Position numbers and translations under genes: made by a program
Shown: in pieces, positions 1 to 7,402 of the stretch
Numbering within the stretch: position 1 is the stretch's first letter
Layout of the letters: each line of letters opens with the position of its first letter
DNA from: an uncultured Oscillospiraceae bacterium
GTDB lineage: Bacteria; Bacillota; Clostridia; Oscillospirales; Oscillospiraceae
DNA length: 16,211 bases
Assembly (NCBI GenBank): GCA_934668605.1
Contig: CAKUNY010000032.1
Location: forward strand, 1-16,211
Reading direction: 5' to 3'
The notes under the pieces: generated by a model
Told to the model about the DNA's origin: nothing
Database searches by the model: none
The model's input: the letters and a program-made list of their open reading frames with translations, nothing else

Positions 1-2
1 TC

Positions 3-353
3 TATGAACGTTACAAGCTGCCGCTTTATGTGACCGAGTGCGGGCTGAGCTGTAATGACCATATCTTCCTTGACGGGCAGGTCCACGACGCAGACCGGAT
101 CGATTTTCTGCACCGCTATCTGCTTGCGCTTCGGCGCGGAGCGGAGAAAGCTGATATCCGCGGCTTTTTCCACTGGTCGCTGACCGACAATTTTGAGTGG
201 CACAGCGGCTATGCCGAGCGTTTCGGCCTGATCTATGTCGATTATCCGACGCAAAAACGGATCCTGAAGGACAGCGCGCACTGGTTCGCGCAGACCGCCC
301 GGGAAAATGGTATCTGGACTATTACAACAACCACAGGATCAAGGCAAATCTAA
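3..353 (+). CDS. Family 1 glycosidase (beta-glucosidase / 6-phospho-beta-glucosidase type), C-terminal part
   Basis: The window begins inside this gene; about 116 C-terminal residues are visible. The frame opens with YVTECGLS, the strand carrying the GH1 nucleophile glutamate (family motif TENG). It continues with a D-x-x-R-IDFLHRYL segment and then GFFHWSLTDNFEWHSGY-AERFGLIYVDY, the classic GH1 aglycone/glycone-binding end with the conserved W-S-x-x-D-N-x-E-W. GH1 enzymes are cytoplasmic and cleave beta-linked glucosides, galactosides or their 6-phospho forms. The part that would show phospho-sugar specificity is only partly present, so the substrate is open. The gene ends at TAA 351-353, inside the foot of a strong hairpin. 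It is convergent with the large minus-strand operon. The residue after the nucleophile is Cys rather than the usual Asn. Family assignment is firm; specificity is unknown. Confidence 0.93.
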   Translation, partial: YERYKLPLYVTECGLSCNDHIFLDGQVHDADRIDFLHRYLLALRRGAEKADIRGFFHWSLTDNFEWHSGYAERFGLIYVDYPTQKRILKDSAHWFAQTARENGIWTITTTTGSRQI

Positions 354-392
354 AGGGCTTGCCGTCTGCAATGCACAGACGGCAAGCCCTTT
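352..392. terminator. Rho-independent hairpin between the convergent glycosidase and amidohydrolase genes
   Basis: Perfect 17-bp inverted repeat: left arm 352-368 (AAAGGGCTTGCCGTCTG), loop CAATGCA 369-375, right arm 376-392. It starts at the glycosidase stop codon. The arms begin with AAA and end with TTT, so a short U tract is produced on either strand. It sits between two convergent genes (glycosidase ends at 353, the minus-strand amidohydrolase ends at 506), and a bidirectional role is likely. Nothing else that looks like a gene is visible in 393-505. Confidence 0.85.
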
Positions 393-505
393 TGACTGCT
401 TGAATATTCTTTTGTCTAACTTTATGGGGTCACTGCATGCAGCCTGAGCTGTTGCTTTTCTGAATTGTCATCCGGCGCTCCAAGAAAGCCGCTTTAAACG
501 CACAC

Positions 506-1714
506 TCAGTCCGTGCAGCTCTGATCGATCGGAGGCAGGGAGACCAGCGTGCCATCCTTATAAACCTGCTCAACATGCCCCAAGGTACGAATATTGGTAA
601 CAGGATTTTCTCCCAGAACAATAAAATCCGCATGCTTGCCGGGCGTGATGCTGCCCGTCCAATCGTCTACGCCGCACACCTTTGCCGAACGGATGGTACC
701 GGCCACAAGCGTTTCCATCGGGTCAAATCCCATATCCTCGACAAAGAGCACAAACTCCATAAACGTGCCCCAATGCGGGTTATACGGCGTACCGGCGTCT
801 GTGCCGATGGTAACCGGAATTCCGGCTTTCCAGGCCTTCTCCAGCCCGATATGCTGCGCCTCCGCTGCGCGCTGTCCTTTTTCAACCTTCCACGGCGCAA
901 TTCCGGCTTCCACACCAAACTTGCAGGTGAAATAATGTGTGGCGAGCGTCGGGCAGAGCGCAGTGCCGCGTTCGAGCATCAGATCAATGCACTCGTCATC
1001 GATGTAGCTGCCATGCTCCACGCTGTCAATACCGGCCAGAACCGCAGTTTTGATGCCGGCCTTCCCGTGCGCATGCGTGGCCGTCTTTTTGCCCGCGCGA
1101 TGTGCCTCGTTAATTGCCGCGGTCATTTCTTCCAGATCCAACTGAGAAAACTCCGGGCGGGTGTCCGAGTTGACGCCTCCGGTTGCCATGATTTTTACGA
1201 AATCCGCGCCGCCCTTGATCTGCTCGCGCGCGGCCTTTTTGCAATCGACGGCTCCGTCGCACTCACGGCCGGTATTGCAGCCATGTCCGCCGGTCATGCA
1301 CAGGCACTGCCGGGCAATATAATAATTCGGGCCGACAAACAGTCCCTGGTTCAGTGCATTTTTCAAATCGACTTCTGCAAGCTTGCGTCCGTTCATATCC
1401 CGTACAAACGTCACGCCAGACTGCAATTGCTGCTGCAAATGCCGCAGACCGCGCAGCGCAAACATGCCGGACGTTTCCCAGTTCAAGGACTCGGGAGCGG
1501 CGATCGGTGATGAAAGCGCATGAATGTGGCAATTGAACATGCCGGGCATAACCGTCTTTCCGGAAAGATCCACCGCGCCCTGCTTCTGCTCCTGCGTCAA
1601 AGACGCCGCCGAACCGACCGAGCGGATGACACCGTTTTCAACCGTCATATAGCTGTTTTCAACATAGCGCTTGCCGACAACGTCTATCAGTCCAAAATTG
1701 ATATAGGTCTGCAT
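506..1714 (-). CDS. Metal-dependent amidohydrolase, imidazolonepropionase/prolidase-like (putative Xaa-dipeptidase)
   Basis: A 402-residue cytoplasmic amidohydrolase-superfamily enzyme. All expected ligands of a two-metal TIM barrel are present: H63-I-H65 after strand 1, K174 (in FVKIMATGG; the usual carbamylated lysine), H214 in ATHAHG, H234 in SVEHGSYID, and D306 in TIGTDAGTP. The C-terminal GSITPGKHADFIVL is the standard small beta-sandwich of the fold. The GG-A-D-x-x-K-x-M-x-TGG and T-x-A-H-A-H signatures match the group containing prolidase-like Xaa-Pro and Xaa-Arg dipeptidases, so peptide hydrolysis is plausible but substrate is inferred mainly from context. The start is the ATG at 1714, because an AAAGGAGG site (1723-1730) lies 8 nt upstream; a longer frame to 1813 would overlap the upstream gene. 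It is the last gene of the peptide-transport operon, 74 nt after the binding protein and separated from it by a hairpin. Confidence 0.88.
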   Translation of the reverse strand: MQTYINFGLIDVVGKRYVENSYMTVENGVIRSVGSAASLTQEQKQGAVDLSGKTVMPGMFNCHIHALSSPIAAPESLNWETSGMFALRGLRHLQQQLQSGVTFVRDMNGRKLAEVDLKNALNQGLFVGPNYYIARQCLCMTGGHGCNTGRECDGAVDCKKAAREQIKGGADFVKIMATGGVNSDTRPEFSQLDLEEMTAAINEAHRAGKKTATHAHGKAGIKTAVLAGIDSVEHGSYIDDECIDLMLERGTALCPTLATHYFTCKFGVEAGIAPWKVEKGQRAAEAQHIGLEKAWKAGIPVTIGTDAGTPYNPHWGTFMEFVLFVEDMGFDPMETLVAGTIRSAKVCGVDDWTGSITPGKHADFIVLGENPVTNIRTLGHVEQVYKDGTLVSLPPIDQSCTD

Positions 1715-1739
1715 AATTGGAACCTCCTTTTCCTGCAAG

Positions 1740-1764
1740 CCGCGGGAGGATCTGCCTCCCGCGG
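1740..1764 (-). promoter_or_regulatory. Intercistronic hairpin after the binding-protein gene
   Basis: Perfect 10-bp stem: CCGCGGGAGG (1740-1749), loop ATCTG, CCTCCCGCGG (1755-1764). It lies between the stop of the binding-protein gene (1789) and the ribosome binding site of the amidohydrolase (1723-1730). On the minus strand it is followed by CTTGCAGG, not a U tract, so it is a poor terminator. A stem at this place more likely protects the 3' end of the upstream message, or causes partial termination, giving more binding protein than downstream enzyme. That role is inference. Confidence 0.6.
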
Positions 1765-1788
1765 TACATGCATGCGTATGGTGCTTTA

Positions 1789-3468
1789 TTACTTCTGCTC
1801 GCCGCCGATCCATTCGACCGTGTTGAGCATGTGGTCTGCTGCATTGCCGCAGTCCGGCATCCAGAAGAAGTTGATATAATCTGCTCTGTGCGGACGGGCA
1901 TACGCATACTCAATGTAGTTGTAGCTGGGAATATCCTCAGAGAAGTACTTCTGAATTTCCTTGTAATACGGCGCGCGCTCCTCGTGGGCCGCGTACTTGG
2001 TGCCCTCGTCAAACAGATTCATCACTTCATCATTGTAGTATCTGCTCTTGTTGGACGAGCTTGTGTTCCAGACGTTTGCAAACGAGCTGGGGTCGGGGCC
2101 GCGGGAGCCGCCGGCCGAGCACATATCCCATTCCAGGTTGTTGTCCAGATACTCCGCACGAACTGCCCACTCGTATTTTTCAACATTCAGCTTAATGCCG
2201 ATCGCGTCAAGGTTCTGCGCCACGAGCGTCGGGATATCCGTCGTGCCAAAAATCGAGGTGGAGAAGCAGCGGTAGGTCAGCTCAAAGCGATAGCCATCCG
2301 CGCCGCGCTCGTAGCCGGCATCATCCAGAATCTGATTTGCCTTGTCCACATCATAGCCGGGATAGACGACATCGCGGTTGACCGCCCATTCCACGGTGGA
2401 GGTATACCAGTTGTCGCTGGGCTTCACGTAGCCGAGATACAGGATATCGGCGATGCTCTGGTTATCAATTGCCCAGCAGATAGCCTCACGGACACGCACA
2501 TCGCTGATGTAGGGACGCGCGGCTTCTTCACTCATGTTGAACTGCGTCCACTGAACAATGTTGGTCTTCTGGGTCTCAACGACCATTCCGTCGACGGACG
2601 CAAGGCGATCCGACTCAGCAAAGGAGGGCGTCGCCGTCATCCAGCCAGCCTCACCGGCCTCCATAGCCGTCATAGCCGTGGTCTCATCGGGAATGAAGTT
2701 ATAAATGACGCCATCGAGATACGGGCCGTCGCCGTAGTAATCGGGGTTTGCCTCGAGCTTGCAGTAGCTGCCGAGCTTGGCTTCCACGAACTTAAACGGG
2801 CCTGTGCCGATGGGGCTCTGGTTCGCGGGGTTCGTGTAGGGATCCGTGCCTTCATAGATGTGTGCGGGCAGGATATCGGGGCCCTGATAATCCGCAACGC
2901 TTTCCACGAACGTGCCGCAGGGATATGCCATGTGGAACACGACCGTGTAATCATCCGGCGTTTCGATGGAGTCGATCATCTTGACATACGAGTAGGTATA
3001 CGCCTGATCGCCGTATTCAAGAATGCTTTCAAACGTCCACTTGACGTCCTTGGCAGTGAAGGCCTCGCCGTCGTGCCACTTGACGCCCTCGCGCAGATGG
3101 AAGGTATAGGTCATCAGATCATCCGCAATGTCCCACGATTCTGCCAGGTCGGGATAGATGGTCTTGGTATCCTCGTCCCAAGCGCAGAGCTTGGAGAGGA
3201 TGTTGTGGCTGATATAGACAACGCCGCCGTCCCACTGATAGTTCGTCTGATAGAAGGTCGGCTCCAGCTTCGTCGCAACGACCAGCGTGCCGCCATAGTA
3301 ATGGCCATCTGCCGTCGGCTGTGCGGTTTCCGTTGTGCCGGTTTCCGTCGCGGCAGCATCGGACTGCGCGGGCTCTGTCTTGTCGGATTCAGCCGGCTGA
3401 GAGCTGCTGCACGCTGCGCAGGAAAGGAGCATCAAAAATGCCAACAGTAACGCTAATAATTTCTTCAT
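1789..3468 (-). CDS. Dipeptide/oligopeptide ABC transporter substrate-binding lipoprotein (SBP family 5)
   Basis: A 559-residue extracytoplasmic binding protein. The N-terminus (MKKLLALLLAFLMLLSCAAC) is a lipoprotein signal, with C17 or C20 as the lipidated cysteine. It is followed by a Ser/Thr/Glu/Gln-rich linker to about residue 55. The folded part starts near GGTLVVATKLEP and contains the family 5 signature around residues 106-150 (YPDLAESWD, YTFHLREGVKWHDGEAFTAKD split over two strands, then VKWTFES). Proteins of this family deliver di- to oligopeptides, and sometimes opines or nickel complexes, to DppBCDF-type permeases. Encoded downstream of the permease and ATPase genes and 33 nt after the dipeptidase homologue, it is clearly the partner of this importer. 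The ribosome binding site is a modest AAGGGGAA. Ligand cannot be read from the sequence; the neighbouring peptidase-type genes favour peptides. Confidence 0.93.
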   Translation of the reverse strand: MKKLLALLLAFLMLLSCAACSSSQPAESDKTEPAQSDAAATETGTTETAQPTADGHYYGGTLVVATKLEPTFYQTNYQWDGGVVYISHNILSKLCAWDEDTKTIYPDLAESWDIADDLMTYTFHLREGVKWHDGEAFTAKDVKWTFESILEYGDQAYTYSYVKMIDSIETPDDYTVVFHMAYPCGTFVESVADYQGPDILPAHIYEGTDPYTNPANQSPIGTGPFKFVEAKLGSYCKLEANPDYYGDGPYLDGVIYNFIPDETTAMTAMEAGEAGWMTATPSFAESDRLASVDGMVVETQKTNIVQWTQFNMSEEAARPYISDVRVREAICWAIDNQSIADILYLGYVKPSDNWYTSTVEWAVNRDVVYPGYDVDKANQILDDAGYERGADGYRFELTYRCFSTSIFGTTDIPTLVAQNLDAIGIKLNVEKYEWAVRAEYLDNNLEWDMCSAGGSRGPDPSSFANVWNTSSSNKSRYYNDEVMNLFDEGTKYAAHEERAPYYKEIQKYFSEDIPSYNYIEYAYARPHRADYINFFWMPDCGNAADHMLNTVEWIGGEQK

Positions 3469-3501
3469 TGTCTGTTCCCCTTTTCATTATTTTTTGCTGG
3501 A

Positions 3502-4539
3502 TTATTTCCACACCTCTTTGAAAACACGAATCAGGCTTTCGCCGAGAATCTTGCGGATATCTTCGTCCGAGAACCCGAGCGCAACAAGTCCTCTGGTGAT
3601 ATTGATGTACTGGTCAACACGCTGCACGTCACGGTTGAACACCGTTTCAAACATCCAGGGGCTGTTGTACAGCAGCTTGGTCTTGCACTCCCAATACTGC
3701 TTGGTATAGTACTCATAGATATCCGTGCCGATGCCCATATGATCCGGGCCGACCAGCTCGCCCAGATATTCAAAATGCGCCATGTAGTCTTCCAGCGTTC
3801 CCTGAACGCCGACTTCCTTATGGCAGACGAAACCGTGTGCATTCAGGCAGATCACGCCGCCCTTGGCCGCGCAGTTCTTGATCATCTCGTCCGTCAGGTT
3901 GCGGTTGGAGCTCGGGCAGACTGTCAGAGAATTCGAGTGGCTGAAAATGCAGGGCTTTTCGCTGTAGTCGATGGCTTCCAGGCTCGTACGCTCGCCGACA
4001 TGGGAAAGATCAACCACGATACCTTGGCGGTTCATTTCGCGCACCGCCTGCTCGCCCCAATAGGTCAGACCGCCGTTTGCCTTATCCAGGCAGCCGCTGC
4101 CGTAAAGGTTCGGCTCCATGTAGGTCAGCTGGCAGATTTTGAGGCCAAGCTCTGCCATGATGGACCACTTGTAAAAGTCGCCGCCCATAGCCGTCGAGTT
4201 TTGCAGGCTGAAAATCACACCGGCCTTTCCGGTCTTCTTTGCCGTTTCAATGTCTTCAACCGTCTTGATCTGCATGACCTTGTCGGGATGATATTTGAAG
4301 AGATTGTAATATCCATACATATCCTTCAGAACACCCTCAAAGCTTGCCTGCGGCGAAGAGAGCGTAATGCTCTGTACGTTGACGCCGGACTGCCGGACTC
4401 TCTCAAGATACGGCACACCGTTGCGCTCCGGCGGCTCCGGGTTTACGAGGTTACCGCACAGGCAGTCAATGAACAGGTACTTGTTGTGCAATTCCTGCGC
4501 ACGCTCTTCCTGTGCTTTGGTCAATGTAATCGGTTTCAT
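3502..4539 (-). CDS. Peptidase M19 (renal/membrane dipeptidase) homologue with altered metal site
   Basis: 345 residues, the usual length for the M19 fold. Clear family landmarks are the strand VVDLSHVGE (H180), FSHSNS (H201), a following SSNRNL (R213) and the C-terminal GPDHMGIGTD (D273). The last stretch LGFSDEDIRKILGESLIRVFKEVW matches the usual M19 ending with a G-x-N/E-x-x-R-V-F pattern. However, the N-terminal H-x-D pair is absent (FIDCLCGNLV, residues 23-32, where IDGHND is expected), and the bridging glutamate segment GVEGGH is replaced by SLQNST (111-116). M19 enzymes cleave dipeptides, including ones with a D-residue at the C-terminal side. Here activity may use one metal or may differ. 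No signal peptide, so cytoplasmic. The ribosome binding site AGGAGG is at 4551-4556. It lies 55 nt after the ATPase gene and 33 nt before the binding protein, inside the operon. Fold call firm; catalysis uncertain. Confidence 0.85.
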   Translation of the reverse strand: MKPITLTKAQEERAQELHNKYLFIDCLCGNLVNPEPPERNGVPYLERVRQSGVNVQSITLSSPQASFEGVLKDMYGYYNLFKYHPDKVMQIKTVEDIETAKKTGKAGVIFSLQNSTAMGGDFYKWSIMAELGLKICQLTYMEPNLYGSGCLDKANGGLTYWGEQAVREMNRQGIVVDLSHVGERTSLEAIDYSEKPCIFSHSNSLTVCPSSNRNLTDEMIKNCAAKGGVICLNAHGFVCHKEVGVQGTLEDYMAHFEYLGELVGPDHMGIGTDIYEYYTKQYWECKTKLLYNSPWMFETVFNRDVQRVDQYINITRGLVALGFSDEDIRKILGESLIRVFKEVWK

Positions 4540-4594
4540 ATGAAATCACTCCTCCTAGTTTGCTTTTTCATTTCTGGTGATATCACGCAAAGAT

Positions 4595-5584
4595 TCAAAA
4601 ATCTTTTGCAGCTTTGTGACACGCCACAAAATGGCGCGGCTCATATTCCACGAGCTCCGGCTCCAGCTCCCGGCAGATCTCCTTTGCATACGGACACCGC
4701 GGAGAGAACCGGCAGCCTTTGGGCGGCGCAATGGCGCTGGCCGCCTCGCCTTCGACCTTGATGCGGTTGCTCGTGTCCGCAAACAGATCCGGCGCGGAAG
4801 AAATCAGCAATTGCGTATACGGATGCACCGCATCGTCTACCAGGGACGTCGGATCCGTAATCTCGACAAATTTGCCAAGGTACATGACAACGATCCGGTT
4901 GCACAGGAAGCGTGCCGTCGCAAGATCGTGCGTAATGAGCAGAACGCCGATCCCCTTTTCACGGTTCATTTTTTGCAGCAGATTCAAAACGCCTGCACGC
5001 AGCGACACGTCCAGCATGGAGACCGGCTCGTCGGCAATGATAAATTCCGGGTCGACCACAAGCGCACGCGCGATCGCCACACGCTGTCTCTGACCGCCGG
5101 ATAGCTGATGCGGGTACCGATCCTGATACAGTTCGACCGGCGTCAGCTCCACCATGCGCAGCGTCTCGGTGACACGCCGTTGCAGTTCGTCGTTTGTTTT
5201 GCAGAGTTTCAGCGACTTCAGTGGCTCCGCGACGATCTCACGGATGGTCATTTTGGGATCCAGGGAATCGTACGGATCCTGGAAGATCATTTGCAGCTTT
5301 TTCCGGAAGGAGACCATCTGCTTTCTGCCGCGGATCGTTGAGATCTCCGTTCCGTCAATGTAGGCGCTTCCGGAGGTAATGTCCTCTATTTTTAAAAGCA
5401 TCTTGCCGAGCGTCGTTTTGCCGCATCCGGATTCTCCGACCAGTCCGACAATTTCGCCTTCCTCCATGACAAAGCTCACCTGATCCACCGCGCTTACGAC
5501 GCCCGCTTTTCCGGACAGCTGTGTAAGGAAGCCGGCCTTCAGCACATATTGCTTGGAAAGCTTGTCCAGCACCATATTACTCAT
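4595..5584 (-). CDS. dppF: Peptide ABC transporter ATP-binding protein, DppF/OppF type
   Basis: 329 residues. ABC ATPase motifs in order: Walker A GESGCGKTT (50-58), Q-loop Q102 in MIFQDPYDSLDP, signature LSGGQ (161-165), Walker B IIADEP (182-187), H-loop H219 in LLITHD. The C-terminal oligopeptide/dipeptide domain has HPYTQ and a cysteine set C291, C297, C304, C322. In related importers such cysteines bind a 4Fe-4S cluster; here that is inference. The start is the ATG at 5584, because AAAGGAGG (5593-5600) lies 8 nt upstream; it overlaps the end of the partner ATPase gene by 8 nt, suggesting translational coupling. A longer frame upstream to 5815 has no support. It would pair with the preceding ATPase as a heterodimer on the cytoplasmic face of the permease. 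The gene symbol reflects family position only. Confidence 0.93.
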   Translation of the reverse strand: MSNMVLDKLSKQYVLKAGFLTQLSGKAGVVSAVDQVSFVMEEGEIVGLVGESGCGKTTLGKMLLKIEDITSGSAYIDGTEISTIRGRKQMVSFRKKLQMIFQDPYDSLDPKMTIREIVAEPLKSLKLCKTNDELQRRVTETLRMVELTPVELYQDRYPHQLSGGQRQRVAIARALVVDPEFIIADEPVSMLDVSLRAGVLNLLQKMNREKGIGVLLITHDLATARFLCNRIVVMYLGKFVEITDPTSLVDDAVHPYTQLLISSAPDLFADTSNRIKVEGEAASAIAPPKGCRFSPRCPYAKEICRELEPELVEYEPRHFVACHKAAKDF

Positions 5585-6563
5585 GCGCGGTTCCTCCTTT
5601 GTTGAAATCCAGCTCCTCTGCAAAATGACACTTGCAGAGCTTGTCCAGGCGTACGTGACGGTACGCGGGTTTTTCTTCCCGGCACAGCTCCGATGCATAG
5701 CCGCAGCGCAGGCAGAACGGACATCCCTTCGGCATATCCGCAAGGTTGGGCGCGCTGCCCGGAATCTGTGCCAGAGTAGACAGCGGCTTATGCAGCGACG
5801 GGAACGAACCGACAAGCGCGTGTGTATACGGATGGTTGTTCGTAATCAGAACATCCTTGCTCTTTCCCTGCTCCATAATTTCTCCGCCATACATGACGGC
5901 TATATTATGACAGGCCTCCGCGACCGCGGAAATGTCATGCGAGATCATAACAATGCTGATATTGAACTCATCCTGCAATCCCGCCAGCAGCTCGATCACC
6001 TGTCGCTGCGCCACCACGTCCAGCGCCGTGGTCGGTTCGTCGGCAATCAGGATCTTCGGGCTGCAAATCAGCGCCAGCGCAATCACCGCACGCTGCTTCA
6101 TGCCTCCGGAAAACTCGTGCGGATACTGCATGAGCCGGGATTTTGCGATGCCGACGCGCTCAAACAGATACTCCGCGCGTTCGATCGCTTCCTTGCGCGT
6201 CACATTCTCGTGCTCCCGCAGGGCATTGATGATCTGATCGCCGATCTTCTGCACCGGGTTGAGCGCCGTCATGGCATTCTGGAAAATGATCGAGATCTCC
6301 TTCCAGCGGATTTTGCGGATTTCATCATACGACGCCGTTACAAGATCCGTTCCATTCAGGAGGATCTGGCCTTCGGCAATTCTGCCGTTGCCGGCGAGCA
6401 GCCGCATCAGCGCGAACGCCGTTGTCGACTTTCCGCAGCCGGATTCGCCAACCAGACCCAGACTGTCTTTTTCGCCGAGGCTGAAGCTCACATTGTTCAC
6501 TGCGCGCAGCGTCTGTTTTCCGACTTTAAAATCAACAGACAGATTTTTGACTTCCAATAACAT
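5577..6563 (-). CDS. dppD: Peptide ABC transporter ATP-binding protein, DppD/OppD type
   Basis: 328 residues. Walker A GESGCGKST (39-47), Q-loop Q95 in IIFQNAMTALNP (the typical DppD/OppD wording), signature FSGGM (151-155), Walker B ILIADEP (171-177) with D-loop TTALD, and H-loop H209 in MISHD. The C-terminal domain carries NHPYTHAL and six cysteines in a short span (C281, C284, C287, C294, C310, C312). This is more than the usual four found around the Fe-S site reported in OppD-type proteins. It starts at ATG 6563, 11 nt after the DppC stop, with a G-rich but weak ribosome binding site (AGGGGGG) touching that stop codon; translation probably depends on coupling to the upstream gene. It overlaps the DppF gene by 8 nt. 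Confidence 0.94.
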   Translation of the reverse strand: MLLEVKNLSVDFKVGKQTLRAVNNVSFSLGEKDSLGLVGESGCGKSTTAFALMRLLAGNGRIAEGQILLNGTDLVTASYDEIRKIRWKEISIIFQNAMTALNPVQKIGDQIINALREHENVTRKEAIERAEYLFERVGIAKSRLMQYPHEFSGGMKQRAVIALALICSPKILIADEPTTALDVVAQRQVIELLAGLQDEFNISIVMISHDISAVAEACHNIAVMYGGEIMEQGKSKDVLITNNHPYTHALVGSFPSLHKPLSTLAQIPGSAPNLADMPKGCPFCLRCGYASELCREEKPAYRHVRLDKLCKCHFAEELDFNKGGTAHE

Positions 6564-6574
6564 AGCGCGCCCCC

Positions 6575-7402
6575 CTATTCCATAACCGTCTGCTTGACGT
6601 TGAGCGTTTTATGCAGAGCCGTGCCGATCAGATTGAACGCCAGAAGCAGCAGTGCCAATGCGATGCCGGGATAAATAATCAGCCACGGAGCAGAGTTTAT
6701 ATGCTTTTGTCCTGCATTCAAAATCAGTCCCCACGAGGCTTTGTTCGGATCGCCAAGACCCAGGAAGGACAGCGACGCTTCCGTCAGAACCGCCTGCGCC
6801 ATCTGCAAAATCGAGTTGGACAGAACCGGCCCCATTCCGTTCGGAACAATATGCTTGAACAAAATGCCGAGTCTTGTTCCGCCGGCTACGTTGCCGGCCT
6901 GCACATAGCCTCTGCTTTTCAGCGTCAGAACCTGCGCGCGCATGATTTTCGCATTGGAGGGCCAGATGGTAATGCCGATGATCAGCACCATCAGCCACAC
7001 CGACGAACCGAAAAATGCCACCATCAGAATCACAAGGAAGGTTCTCGGGATGATGTAGAACAGTTCAAACACGCGGCACATCAGATCGTCCAGCCAGCCG
7101 CCGATATAGCCGGACAGCGCGCCGAGCACAATGCCGACGATCAGAGACAGCAAGGACGCGCCGAATGCAAACAAAATGGAGATCCGGCTGCCCCAGACAA
7201 GCATCGACCAGACGTCGCGGCCAAGATAATCCGTTCCCATAAAGAACTCCTTGCTTGGCGCCTGAAGCGGTTTTCCAACGGAGAACAGCGGGTTGCCCGG
7301 ACAGATGACCGGCGCGAACACCGCGAGCAGAACCATAACCGTAAGAATTGCAAAGCCAACGATGGTCTGCGGATTTTTCAGAAACGATTTCAGCTTTTTC
7401 AT
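6575..7402 (-). CDS. dppC: Peptide ABC transporter permease, DppC/OppC type
   Basis: About 275 residues, an inner-membrane permease subunit. There is an N-terminal membrane helix (about 14-33), then a periplasm/outside loop with FFMGTDYLGRDVWS, the DppC/OppC hallmark. A membrane domain of five further helices follows. The cytoplasmic coupling (EAA-type) loop at about 166-188 (YVQAGNVAGGTRLGILFKH..) contacts the ATPases. The segment ALTEASLSFLGLGDP-type at 205-219 is diagnostic for DppC. Two starts are possible: ATG at 7402, whose first base is the last base of the DppB TGA stop, or GTG at 7405 one codon upstream. GTGATG makes stop and start overlap in either case, so translation is coupled. 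I use ATG. Confidence 0.94.
   Translation of the reverse strand: MKKLKSFLKNPQTIVGFAILTVMVLLAVFAPVICPGNPLFSVGKPLQAPSKEFFMGTDYLGRDVWSMLVWGSRISILFAFGASLLSLIVGIVLGALSGYIGGWLDDLMCRVFELFYIIPRTFLVILMVAFFGSSVWLMVLIIGITIWPSNAKIMRAQVLTLKSRGYVQAGNVAGGTRLGILFKHIVPNGMGPVLSNSILQMAQAVLTEASLSFLGLGDPNKASWGLILNAGQKHINSAPWLIIYPGIALALLLLAFNLIGTALHKTLNVKQTVME

Noticed and set aside
1717..3450. 577-codon open frame on the plus strand opposite the binding-protein gene
   Set aside because: It lies wholly antisense to a clear lipoprotein gene. Its translation is low-complexity (rich in V, A, I, R and G) with no recognisable motif. Such frames arise from biased codon use in the real strand.
4589..4606. Small hairpin AAAGATT / AATCTTT at the end of the DppF gene, next to the palindrome GTGATATCAC (4577-4586)
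   Set aside because: Only 7 bp and AT-rich, partly inside the coding end and without a U tract on the minus strand. The downstream genes clearly belong to the same operon, so termination here is unlikely.
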